A stretch of 39,146 nucleotides of DNA from Actinomadura darangshiensis (lineage in GTDB: Bacteria; Actinomycetota; Actinomycetes; Streptosporangiales; Streptosporangiaceae), in NCBI RefSeq assembly GCF_004349235.1, contig NZ_SMKY01000054.1, positions 1 to 39,146 on the forward strand. The letters are read 5' to 3'. The position numbers were made by a program, and so were the translations under genes. This document shows positions 31,016 through 38,294 of this stretch, piece by piece. The stretch's first letter is position 1; each line of letters begins with the position of its first letter. The notes under the pieces were generated by a model, which worked only from the letters and a program-made list of their open reading frames with translations, was not told the DNA's origin and did not search any database.

Positions 31016-31039
31016 GGTTCACGGATTGACTATTTAACC
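31016..31039. promoter_or_regulatory. Candidate autoregulatory operator of the MarR gene
   Basis: Imperfect inverted repeat with ends GGTTCA and TTAACC (one mismatch), containing ATTGACTA (31025-31032). This half-site is nearly identical to ATTAACTA at the hmgA operator. It lies 19 bp upstream of the ATG at 30997. Confidence 0.45.
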
Positions 31040-31054
31040 TGTCCGAGGCGCGGG

Positions 31055-31816
31055 TGTCAGGAGGAGATCATCGGGAATTGCCTACTAGAAGAGGGACAAC
31101 CCGTCCAGGACGAGGACGGCGAGGTCGTGCGCCAGGGTGATGCGCTGCTCAATGACGATGTATGGCAACGGCTCCAAGCCGTCATGGATTCCCGCGCGAC
31201 GACTGGTCCAGAGCGGCGGTCGGGCACTCACCCCCTTCTCGGCGTTCTCTTCTGCGGCACGTGTGGCGGGCGCCTCTATCAATCATGGCTGTCACCTGGC
31301 CCGAACAGGAAGGTGCCGGTGAGGCAGTACAGGTGCGCAGCGAAAGCCCATGGGCGAGCATGCGCCAAACCCGCGTATGTCGTCGCAAAGCCCGTTGACG
31401 GCTATGTGGAGCGCGAGTTCCTCGCCGCGACCGGGAACAGAGAGATCATCGAGGTGGTATCGATTCCTGCGATCGACCACAGTGGCGAGATCGCCGAACT
31501 GGAGGACGATGTACGGGAACTGGCGGCCCAGCTCTGCAAGCTTCGCGGGCCGGCAGCGGACGCCGTCGGCGGGATGTTGCAGAGCCGATCTGATCGCCTC
31601 GAACGGCTGCTCGCAGCACCGGTCGCCTCCGCCCGGACCAAGCGCATTCGCACGGGCGTCGATCATGCCGAGAAGTGGACGAGCGCCGAGTCGGCCGACA
31701 GGCGCCAAATGCTGCTGGACGCGGGCGTGCGCGTGGTAGTTGGGCAAACCACTCGTGGGGCGCGCGACGTCGAGGGACGGCTGTCGTTCACGATGGGCGA
31801 CCCGCACCGTCAGTAG
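31055..31816 (+). pseudogene. 5'-truncated large serine recombinase (integrase) remnant
   Basis: A 253-codon open stretch with no proper start, beginning abruptly beside the MarR operator. It matches the C-terminal part of large serine recombinases: the end of the Recombinase domain (EEGQPVQDEDGEVV, LLNDDVWQRLQAVMD), then a zinc ribbon (GVLFCGTCGGRLYQ and YRCAAKAHGRACAKPAYVV with four Cys in all), an A..VDGYVEREFL segment, and the coiled-coil/C-terminal part ending RRQMLLDAGVRVVVG. The N-terminal catalytic resolvase domain with the active Ser is absent. Base composition is visibly less GC-rich than the neighbours and codon use is mixed, consistent with foreign origin and decay. This marks a former phage, ICE or plasmid integration event. 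Confidence 0.8.
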
Positions 31817-31823
31817 CCGATGC

Positions 31824-31919
31824 TTCGCGCTCGCGGCGGGCAAGACCGTCCTGACCGGCGGCGTCGGCAAGATGCTCGACCTGGCCCGCAGCAACCTGCG
31901 GACCATCCCGCGGCCCTAG
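31824..31919 (+). pseudogene. 32-codon gene 3'-end remnant after the recombinase
   Basis: Directly after the recombinase stop, in another frame, a GC-biased stretch reads FALAAGKTVLTGGVGKMLDL, continuing to RTIPRP and TAG. It has actinobacterial codon use but no start, and looks like the C-terminal end of a lost gene. It could be the chromosomal gene interrupted by the old element. I do not recognise the family. Its stop overlaps the tetR stop on the other strand. Confidence 0.4.
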
Positions 31920-32542
31920 CGGTACGCGCGGGCGATCTCCGTCAGTGTCTCCTCGGCGACCTCGGCCAGGGACCGGGTGGGCTGCTCCTCGATCCAGATC
32001 ACGGACGCGATGCGCAGCGCGGCCATGAAGGCGCCCGCCATGACGCGGGCGCGCAGGTGGGGGAGGCCGTCCCGGGCGGCGACCAGGTCGGCGAGGGCGC
32101 GTTCGAACTCGGCGTAGTGCGCGAGCTGCCGGGCCAGGACGGACGGGTGCTTGCGGGCGAGGCGCACCTGCGCGGCCCACTGCGGGTCCAGCTCGCCGGC
32201 CTGCGCGGACAGGACGCCGACCGACGCGCGCAGCGCCGTCCAGGACGACTCGCCGGCCGGGCGTTCCTCGAACGTCTCCAGCAGGGAGCTCATCCGCTCC
32301 TCGTCGCCGTAGAGGAGCGCGTCCTCCTTGCCGGCGAAGTAGTTGGAGAAGGTGCGGCGGGAGACGCCGGCGGCGTCCGCGATGGCCTCGACGGTGACCT
32401 CGTCCAGGCCGTGCTCGACGGCGAGGCGCATCGCGGCCTCGTGCAGGGCGCGGCGCGTCGCCTCCTTCTTGCGCTCGCGCAGCCCGCCCCGCCGCTCGCG
32501 CGTCTCGCCCGGCTGCTCGCGCAGTTCGCCAACGGTCTCCAT
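31916..32542 (-). CDS. TetR-family repressor next to efflux gene
   Basis: 208 aa. A charged N-terminus (RERRGGLRERKKEATRRALH) precedes the DNA-binding domain, with VTVEAIADAAGVSRRTFSNYF as the helix-turn-helix and AGKEDALLYGD after it. The C-terminal domain includes ARKHPSVLARQLAHYAEFERALADLVAARDG and ends LAEVAEETLTEIARAYR. This resembles TetR regulators controlling multidrug exporters. It is divergent from a DHA2 transporter at 32661 with 118 bp between them, the standard arrangement for a drug-inducible pump. The 3' end overlaps the short gene remnant at 31824-31919. Confidence 0.88.
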   Translation of the reverse strand: METVGELREQPGETRERRGGLRERKKEATRRALHEAAMRLAVEHGLDEVTVEAIADAAGVSRRTFSNYFAGKEDALLYGDEERMSSLLETFEERPAGESSWTALRASVGVLSAQAGELDPQWAAQVRLARKHPSVLARQLAHYAEFERALADLVAARDGLPHLRARVMAGAFMAALRIASVIWIEEQPTRSLAEVAEETLTEIARAYR

Positions 32543-32572
32543 GGTGGGCCCAGCCTACCCACCGGCAAAGTG

Positions 32573-32595
32573 TGCGCAATGTGAAAACTTGCTCA
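32573..32595. promoter_or_regulatory. Inverted repeat between tetR and efflux gene
   Basis: TGCGCAA (32573-32579) and TTGCTCA (32589-32595) pair in 6 of 7 positions across a 9-nt AT-rich spacer. An AT-rich AATAAGAT follows at 32601-32608 and may be the -10 of the transporter gene. Candidate TetR operator. Confidence 0.4.
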
Positions 32596-32660
32596 GTGGG
32601 AATAAGATGTGCGGGCCGTGGGTTGATCTCCTCGTTCCCACTTCTTCCCGGAGGCGTCCC

Positions 32661-34250
32661 TTGACCGAGGCCCCGTCCAAGACAGCGCCGATGTCGCACC
32701 GGCAGGTGCTCGAAGCGCTCAGCGGCCTGCTGCTGGTGCTGTTCGTGGCGATGCTGAGCAGCACCGTCGTGTCCACCGCGCTGCCGCAGATCATCGGCGC
32801 GCTCAAGGGCAGCCAGTCGCAGTACACCTGGGTCGTCACCGCGACCCTGCTGGTGTCGACCGCCAGCACCCCGATCTGGGGCAAGCTGGCCGACCTCTAC
32901 GACAAGAAGATGCTGCTCCAGGCCGGCGTCGCCATCTTCGTCCTGGCGTCGGTGGCGTCCGGGTTCGCGCAGAGCACCGGGCAGCTCATCGCGTTCCGCG
33001 CGGTGCAGGGCCTCGGCGTCGGCGCGCTGCAGATCCTCGTCCAGATCATCATGGCGGCGATGATCAGCCCGCGGGACCGGGGCCGCTACTACGGCTACCT
33101 CGGCGGCGTGATGGCCGTCGCGACGGTGGGCGGGCCGCTGCTCGGCGGGCTCATCGTCGACTCGTTCCTCGGCTGGCGCTGGTGCTTCTTCATCGGCGTG
33201 CCGTTCGCAGTGGTGGCGTTCGCGCTGCTGCAGAAGACTCTGAAGCTGCCGGTGATCCGGCGGCCGGACGTGAAGATCGACTTCGTCGGGGCGACGCTGA
33301 TCGCCGCCGGGGTCAGCACGCTGCTCATCTGGGTCACCTTCGTCGGCGAGAACTTCGCCTGGCTGTCCTGGCAGACCGCCGCGATGACGATCGGCGGGGT
33401 CGTGCTCCTGGCCGCCGCCGTGTGGGTGGAGTCCCGGGTGGCCGAGCCGATCGTCCCGCTGGACATCGTGGCGCGCCGCAACACCGCGCTCGCCATCATC
33501 GCGAGCCTCGCGGTCGGCATGGCCATGTTCGGCGGCGCCGTCTTCCTCGGCCAGTACTTCCAGATCGGACGCGGCTACAGCCCCACCAAGGCGGGCCTGC
33601 TCACGTTCCCGATGATGCTCGGCGTGTTCGGCGCGTCCACCGTCGCCGGGCGCCTCGCCACCAAGACCGGCAAGGTCAAGCCGTACATCCTCGCCGGGAC
33701 GGTCGTGCTGACCGCCGGGTTCGGGCTGCTGGCCACCATCGACCACCAGACCTCGCTCGTCTTCATCGGCGCCGGGATGTTCCTGGTCGGCGCCGGCGTC
33801 GGCATGACGATGCAGAACCTCGTCCTCGTCGTGCAGAACTCGGTGCACCTGAACGAGATCGGCGCCGCGAGCGGGACGGTCACGTTCTTCCGCTCCCTCG
33901 GCGGGACGATCGGGGTCTCGGTGCTCGGCGCCGTCCTCGCCAACCAGGTCGCCGGCAAGATCGCCGACGGGCTGCGCCGGCTCGGGGTCGACCCGTCGGC
34001 GGGCGGCGGCGACGCCGGCAACCTCGACGTCGGGGCGCTGCCCGCGCCCGTCCAGGAGATCGTCCGCGCCGCCTACGGGGACGCGACCGGGCACATCTTC
34101 ATGGTCTCCGCCGCGATCGCGGTCGTCGGCATCGTCGCGGCGGCGTTCCTCAAGCCGGTCTTCCTGCGCGACAGCCTCGACCTGAGCGATTCGCCCGAAC
34201 CGACGGGGCAGGACGGCACCGTGCCGGAAGGTTCCTTGTCAGGTTCCTGA
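32661..34250 (+). CDS. DHA2-family (14-helix) MFS drug exporter
   Basis: 529 aa. I prefer the TTG at 32661 because GGAGG (32650-32654) is 6 nt upstream; the ATG at 32691 lacks a ribosome site. The first helix begins LSGLLLVLFVAMLSSTVVST, followed by ALPQIIGAL, the DHA2 signature. Motif A-like GKLADLYDKKM is in the loop after helix 2. RAVQGLGVGAL and GGVMAVATVGGPLLGGLIVD (motif C region) match EmrB/QacA proteins. Length and helix number fit the 14-spanner class. It would export a toxic or self-made compound using the proton gradient. Expression is probably controlled by the divergent TetR. The stop codon lies inside a perfect hairpin at 34234-34255. Confidence 0.92.
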   Translation: MTEAPSKTAPMSHRQVLEALSGLLLVLFVAMLSSTVVSTALPQIIGALKGSQSQYTWVVTATLLVSTASTPIWGKLADLYDKKMLLQAGVAIFVLASVASGFAQSTGQLIAFRAVQGLGVGALQILVQIIMAAMISPRDRGRYYGYLGGVMAVATVGGPLLGGLIVDSFLGWRWCFFIGVPFAVVAFALLQKTLKLPVIRRPDVKIDFVGATLIAAGVSTLLIWVTFVGENFAWLSWQTAAMTIGGVVLLAAAVWVESRVAEPIVPLDIVARRNTALAIIASLAVGMAMFGGAVFLGQYFQIGRGYSPTKAGLLTFPMMLGVFGASTVAGRLATKTGKVKPYILAGTVVLTAGFGLLATIDHQTSLVFIGAGMFLVGAGVGMTMQNLVLVVQNSVHLNEIGAASGTVTFFRSLGGTIGVSVLGAVLANQVAGKIADGLRRLGVDPSAGGGDAGNLDVGALPAPVQEIVRAAYGDATGHIFMVSAAIAVVGIVAAAFLKPVFLRDSLDLSDSPEPTGQDGTVPEGSLSGS

Positions 34251-34255
34251 CAAGG
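34234..34255 (+). terminator. Hairpin overlapping the MFS stop codon
   Basis: CCTTGTCAG (34234-34242) and CTGACAAGG (34247-34255) form a perfect 9-bp stem with loop GTTC. The TGA stop (34248-34250) lies in the right arm. Likely terminator between the exporter and acyl-CoA synthetase genes; an operator role is possible. Confidence 0.55.
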
Positions 34256-34346
34256 CCCGGGGCGAAGAGCTGAGGCAAAACAGAAGAGGACGAAAGCCGC
34301 GATCCGTACGGTCGGTTACCGGAACCCCGTAGACCGGAGGCGGTAG

Positions 34347-35963
34347 ATGAGCGGACGATCGGAGTTCGGGCGCCGCACGGTGTCGGGCCGCACGGTGTCG
34401 GTCGCGCGGGCGGGCGGCATGTTCGCCCGCAGCGGGCTGTGGCGCCCCGGACCGCCGCTGAAGGTCGTCCGCCAGCTGGACGCGCTGCGCCGCTGGGGCA
34501 CCCTCCTCGGCGGCACGCTCGCGTCCGCCGCCGCCCGCGACCCGGACGTCGTCGCCATCGCCGACGACGCCGGGGAGCTGACGTACGGGGAGGTGGACGC
34601 CCGCACCGACCGCCTCGCCGCCGCGCTCGGCCGGTTCAACGACCGGCCCCGGGTCGCCGTCCTGTGCCGCAACCACCGCGGCATGATCGAGACGCTGGTC
34701 GCGTGCAGCAAGCGCGGCTCCGACCTCGTCCTGCTGAACACCGGGATGAGCACCGAGCAGCTCGTGACCGTGCTGCGGCAGCAGCAGGTCGAGGTCGTGG
34801 TCGCCGACTCCGAGTTCGCCGGGTTCCGCGCGGCGGTGCCGAAGAGCGTGCACGTCATCACCGCGGGCGGGACGGGCTCCGAGCTGGAGGACCTCATCGC
34901 CATGGCGCCCGCCGCGCCGGTCGAGCCGCCCGCCAAGGCGGGCCGGACGATCGTGCTCAGCTCCGGGACGACCGGCCGCCCCAAGGGCGCCGACCGGCAT
35001 TCGCGTCCGGGGCTGTCGCCGCTGGCGTCGATCCTGTCCCGCATCCCGTACCGCGTGCACGAGCGGATGTTCATCGAGGCGCCGCTGTTCCACACGTGGG
35101 GCTACGCGATGCTGCAGGTCGCGCTGTCGCTGCGCGCCACGATCGTCCTGCGGCCCCGGTTCGACCCCGAGCAGACGCTCCGCACGATCGACGCCGCCGG
35201 CGCGTCCGCGCTGGTCGCCGTGCCGGTCATGCTGCAGCGCATCCTGGACGTCCCGGACGCCGCGCGGCGCAAGCACGACACGTCCTCGATGCGGATCGCG
35301 GCCGTCAGCGGCTCCGCGCTGCCCGCGACGCTCGCCACCGCCTTCATGGACGGGTTCGGCGACGTCCTCTACAACCTGTACGGGTCGACGGAGGCGTCGT
35401 GGGTCACCATCGCCACCCCCGCCGACCTGCGCGCCTGCCCCGACACGGCGGGCACGCCGCCGCCAGGGACGAGGCTCGCGATCCTGGACGAGGCGGGCGA
35501 CCCCGTCCCGGCCGGGACCACCGGCCGGATCTTCGCCGCCAACGAGCTGCTCTTCGCCGGCTACACCGGCGGCGGCACCAAGGAGATGCGGGACGGCCTG
35601 ATGAGCCTCGGCGACGTCGGCCGCCTCGACGAGCACGGCCGCCTGTTCGTGCACGGCCGCGACGACGACATGATCATCTCGGGTGGCGAGAACGTCTTCC
35701 CGAGCGCGGTCGAGGAGGTGCTGGAGCAGCTGCCGCAGGTCCGCGAGGTCGCGGTGACCGGCGTCCCGGACGTGGAGTTCGGCCAGCGCGCCGCCGCGTT
35801 CGTGGTGGTGCGCGACGGTGCCGAGCTGGACGCCGACACGGTGCGCGCCCACGTCCGGGAGCATCTGGCGCGCTTCGCCGTGCCCCGCGACGTCCACTTC
35901 CTGGACGCCCTGCCCCGCAACGCCACCGGCAAGGTCCTCCGCCGCTCCCTCACCTCTGAGTGA
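34347..35963 (+). CDS. AMP-forming acyl-CoA synthetase / ligase (FadD-like)
   Basis: 538 aa. GGAGG lies 6 nt before the ATG. Activates a carboxylic acid, most likely a fatty acid, through an acyl-adenylate to the CoA thioester. Motifs: P-loop TIVLSSGTTGRPKGA (201-215); NLYGSTEASW for adenine and acyl binding; SLGDVGRLDEHGRLFVHGRDDDMIISGGENVFP, with the nucleotide-binding Asp and hinge region; and PRNATGKVLRR with catalytic Lys529. All are intact. The N-terminal ~50 residues are basic and resemble those of mycobacterial FadD12-like enzymes; that is from memory. No membrane helix is obvious. It lies 96 bp after the MFS gene beyond a hairpin and is probably transcribed separately. Convergent with the alpha/beta hydrolase (9 bp). 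Confidence 0.92.
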   Translation: MSGRSEFGRRTVSGRTVSVARAGGMFARSGLWRPGPPLKVVRQLDALRRWGTLLGGTLASAAARDPDVVAIADDAGELTYGEVDARTDRLAAALGRFNDRPRVAVLCRNHRGMIETLVACSKRGSDLVLLNTGMSTEQLVTVLRQQQVEVVVADSEFAGFRAAVPKSVHVITAGGTGSELEDLIAMAPAAPVEPPAKAGRTIVLSSGTTGRPKGADRHSRPGLSPLASILSRIPYRVHERMFIEAPLFHTWGYAMLQVALSLRATIVLRPRFDPEQTLRTIDAAGASALVAVPVMLQRILDVPDAARRKHDTSSMRIAAVSGSALPATLATAFMDGFGDVLYNLYGSTEASWVTIATPADLRACPDTAGTPPPGTRLAILDEAGDPVPAGTTGRIFAANELLFAGYTGGGTKEMRDGLMSLGDVGRLDEHGRLFVHGRDDDMIISGGENVFPSAVEEVLEQLPQVREVAVTGVPDVEFGQRAAAFVVVRDGAELDADTVRAHVREHLARFAVPRDVHFLDALPRNATGKVLRRSLTSE

Positions 35964-35972
35964 GCGGAGGCG

Positions 35973-36896
35973 TCACTTGGATTCGACGCGGCCCAGCGGC
36001 TCGATGTCGTAGGTGAGCTCGGCGGACTCCTTCGTCCAGGCGGTGTCCGCCGGGTCGAGCGCGGTGCGGAGGAAGGCCGTCGTGAGCCGCTGGATGAGGG
36101 CGACCCGCTCGGGGCTCTCGTCCGTCGTCTCCGTGACGTTGTGCCCCGAGATCCCGCCCAGCGAGTGCTCGGCCCCGAACAGGGTGAGCAGGCTCTTGGG
36201 GGCCGGGCTCAGGAAGTAGGGATCGGTGGACCACTCCGGCCCGCGGACGGTCAGGGCGGACTGGTCCTTGTCGCCCGCGACGACCAGGGCTGGCGCGGCC
36301 ATCTTCGCGAAGTCCGGGTGCATGAAGGAGAAGTTCTCGGCGGCGAACGGCGTCAGGTCGGCGCCGCCGGTGCCCGCCGGGGCGAGCAGTACTCCCGCCT
36401 TGACCCGCGCGTCGGACATGTCCTCGCCGGGGACGCCGCCCGCGTCCAGGACCCGCGCGCCCAGCAGCATGCTCGTCGTCTGGGCGCCCCAGGAGTGCCC
36501 GGCGGCGGCGACGCGGCTCCGGTCGAGGCGCCCCGCGAGGCCGGGGACGGCGGCTTCGATGGCGTCCAGGTCGTCGAGGACGCGCGTCAGGTCCTGCACC
36601 CGGAAGCGCCAGATCTCGGGGTAGCGGGGGTCGGTGGGCGTGACGTTCAGCGTCCGCGAGTCGAGGTGGGTGGGCTGGACGACCGCGAAACCTTGGGCCG
36701 CCCAGTAGTCGGCGAGCGGGGCGTAGCCGTCCAGGGACTCGCCGAAGCCGTGCGAGAAGACGATGACGGGCAGGTGGCCGCCGGTCGCCGGGGCCGACAC
36801 CCGCACCTTCAGATCCTCGCCGCGGCCGGGAACCGGCAGCACCAGCGGGTGTAGCGAGATGACGGAAGCGGGCATGCTGACGCCGTCCTGTGGCAT
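35973..36896 (-). CDS. Alpha/beta hydrolase (dienelactone-hydrolase / chlorophyllase-like)
   Basis: 307 aa from the ATG at 36896, which has GGAG 6-7 nt upstream; the ORF is open to 36953 but without support. Serine hydrolase fold: oxyanion motif HGFGE at 49-53, nucleophile elbow GHSWGA with Ser135, acid at Asp209 or Asp211 (VAGDKDQS), and His244 in GAEHSLGG. The layout VIVFSHGFGESLDGYAPLAD, with strand VLLAPAG and a long insertion after it, resembles the chlorophyllase/PET-hydrolase-like group. No signal peptide, so probably cytosolic. The substrate is an ester or lactone of unknown nature. Divergent from a TetR gene with duplicated operator-like sites between them, so expression is probably induced by a ligand of that repressor. 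Confidence 0.88.
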   Translation of the reverse strand: MPQDGVSMPASVISLHPLVLPVPGRGEDLKVRVSAPATGGHLPVIVFSHGFGESLDGYAPLADYWAAQGFAVVQPTHLDSRTLNVTPTDPRYPEIWRFRVQDLTRVLDDLDAIEAAVPGLAGRLDRSRVAAAGHSWGAQTTSMLLGARVLDAGGVPGEDMSDARVKAGVLLAPAGTGGADLTPFAAENFSFMHPDFAKMAAPALVVAGDKDQSALTVRGPEWSTDPYFLSPAPKSLLTLFGAEHSLGGISGHNVTETTDESPERVALIQRLTTAFLRTALDPADTAWTKESAELTYDIEPLGRVESK

Positions 36897-36961
36897 GGGT
36901 GACTCCTTGCGAAGAGGCGGGGCCTGGCGATGGGACGTCCGGCCTGGCATCATGAAACAAA

Positions 36962-37007
36962 CGGATCGCTGTTCCGCTTGTGAATATACGGAACACGGTT
37001 CCGCTTG
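36962..37007. promoter_or_regulatory. Twin operator sites CGGA(T/A)C-N3-GTTCCG-CTTG
   Basis: Site 1 (36962-36980) reads CGGATC, GCT, GTTCCG, CTTG. Site 2 (36989-37007) reads CGGAAC, ACG, GTTCCG, CTTG. Centres are 27 bp apart and GTTCCGCTTG is an exact 10-bp direct repeat. They lie between the hydrolase start (36896) and the tetR start (37037), which suggests autoregulation and divergent repression. Confidence 0.7.
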
Positions 37008-37036
37008 GCAACCCGGGACGAGGAGGCAGTGGCGCA

Positions 37037-37618
37037 GTGGCCGACACCGGCAGCGGGAAGGGACCGCCGGCCCGCCGGAAGCGGGCCGACGCCCGGCGCA
37101 ACGAGGAGACCCTGCTGGAGGCGGCCGCGGCGGCGTTCATCGCCTCCGGCGTCGACGTGCCCGTCCGCGACATCGCGGCCAAGGCCGGCGTCGGAGTCGG
37201 GACGATCTACCGCCACTTCCCGACGCGGGCCGACCTCGTCGTCGCGGTCTACCGGCACCAGGTCGAGGCCTGCGCCGAGGCGTGCCCGGCCCTGCTGGCC
37301 GAGGACGGCTCCCCCTACACCGCCCTGGTGCAATGGATCGACCTCTTCGTCGACTTCCTGGTCACCAAGCACGGCCTCGCCGAGGCCATGCAGTCAGGCG
37401 ACTTCGAGACCCTGCACGCCTACTTCCTCGACCGGCTGGTGCCCGTCTGCGCCGTGCTGCTCGAAGCCGCCGCCGGGGCGGGCGAGATCCGCCCCGACAT
37501 CGAGGCCCTCGAACTGATGCACGGCGTCGGCAACCTCTGCATCGGCGCCAACAAGGACCCCCGGTACGACGCCCGCCGCATGGTCGGGGTCCTGCTCGCC
37601 GGACTGCGCCTGCATTAG
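37037..37618 (+). CDS. TetR-family repressor of the alpha/beta hydrolase
   Basis: 193 aa from GTG 37037, with AGGAGG at 37021-37026. An ATG at 36980 lies inside operator site 1 and is rejected. The DNA-binding domain includes NEETLLEAAAAAFIASGVDV and the helix-turn-helix VRDIAAKAGVGVGTIYRHFP, then TRADLVVAVYRHQVEA. The C-terminal ligand domain (about 70-193) matches the SbtR-like TetR_C type, with VQWIDLFVDFLVTKHGLAEAM. Twin operator-like repeats directly upstream support autoregulation and control of the divergent hydrolase. The stop codon overlaps that of the convergent HATPase gene. Confidence 0.9.
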   Translation: MADTGSGKGPPARRKRADARRNEETLLEAAAAAFIASGVDVPVRDIAAKAGVGVGTIYRHFPTRADLVVAVYRHQVEACAEACPALLAEDGSPYTALVQWIDLFVDFLVTKHGLAEAMQSGDFETLHAYFLDRLVPVCAVLLEAAAGAGEIRPDIEALELMHGVGNLCIGANKDPRYDARRMVGVLLAGLRLH

Positions 37619-38022
37619 GCGTCGGCGGGCGGCTGTTGCGCGTCGACGACGAACCAGAGGCGGGTGCGGCGGGGCGACTGGTCGAGGCCCCATTCGGTGG
37701 CGAGCGCGTCGATGACGGTGAGGCCGCGGCCGTGGTCGAGGCGGGGCCGGCCGTGCGGATCGGCCTGGGCGGGGCCGTCGTCGCCGACCTCGACGCGGAG
37801 CCGCCGGCCGTCGGTGGCGACGACCACCTCGATGAGGCCGGAGCCGTGCAGGAGGGCGTTGGCGATGGCCTCGGACGTCATCAGCTCGACGTCGTCCAGG
37901 AGCGTCCCGTCGACGACCACCTTCGCGGCGCGCTCGCGGACGAGGCGGCGGGCCCGGCGGCCGCCGTCCCCGTCGCCGGCGAAGCCGAACGGATCACCGA
38001 GCCGTTCCATCCCCACGGACAC
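37615..38022 (-). CDS. ATP-binding protein of the RsbW-like HATPase_c_2 family
   Basis: 135 aa starting at GTG 38022. Single GHKL ATPase domain: N-box VELMTSEAIANALLHGSG (the Asn and His of the N-box are visible), G1 box VEVGDDGPAQAD and G2 box HGRGLTVIDALATEWG, ending RTRLWFVVD. This is the domain of anti-sigma-factor serine kinases, but in actinobacteria hundreds of such small proteins exist and few have proven kinase or anti-sigma activity. No sigma factor or STAS antagonist is adjacent. Its stop (37615-37617) overlaps the tetR stop on the other strand by two bases. Confidence 0.88.
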   Translation of the reverse strand: MSVGMERLGDPFGFAGDGDGGRRARRLVRERAAKVVVDGTLLDDVELMTSEAIANALLHGSGLIEVVVATDGRRLRVEVGDDGPAQADPHGRPRLDHGRGLTVIDALATEWGLDQSPRRTRLWFVVDAQQPPADA

Positions 38023-38294
38023 TGAATCACCACCTGGTCGCGGAGCCTACGGTAGGAGTCACCGCTCCCGCCGCGCATCGCGAAAACTGTAAACATCACG
38101 GCACACGTTGCTCACTTCACCACATATTCGGGGGTGCTCGGTACGGCGCCGTGTGCGAGGTCGTCGTCCCCGTGCGCCGATACCCGGGGTGCCACTCACC
38201 CGACCGCACAAAACCGGCAATTTCTCCGTCCCGCGGCGCGATTCAGCGGACACCTTCCTTATGTAACGCTGCAAGCCCACCCTGGAGGTGAGCC
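38023..38294. other. 272-bp divergent intergenic region
   Basis: Lies between the HATPase gene (-) and the last membrane protein gene (+). It is less GC-rich than its surroundings in patches (around 38085-38130 and 38205-38265), as expected for promoters. TTATGTAAC near 38259-38267 could contain a -10 for the + gene, but no matching -35 is present. GGAGG at 38284-38288 is the ribosome site of that gene. No palindrome or RNA gene was recognised. Confidence 0.35.

Noticed and set aside
30539..31054. Upstream extension of the recombinase frame into the MarR gene
   Set aside because: Residues before about 31055 are antisense to the MarR coding sequence and show no recombinase similarity. The frame is open only because of GC bias, so the recombinase is truncated.
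32343..32660. Upstream extension of the MFS frame
   Set aside because: It overlaps the tetR gene on the other strand and is Arg/Ser-rich. The exporter's first helix follows the TTG at 32661, which has a well-spaced GGAGG.
37615..38022. Anti-sigma kinase for the ECF sigma factor at 21013-21642
   Set aside because: RsbW-like proteins act on SigB-type sigma factors and the genes are 16 kb apart; nothing in the sequence links them.
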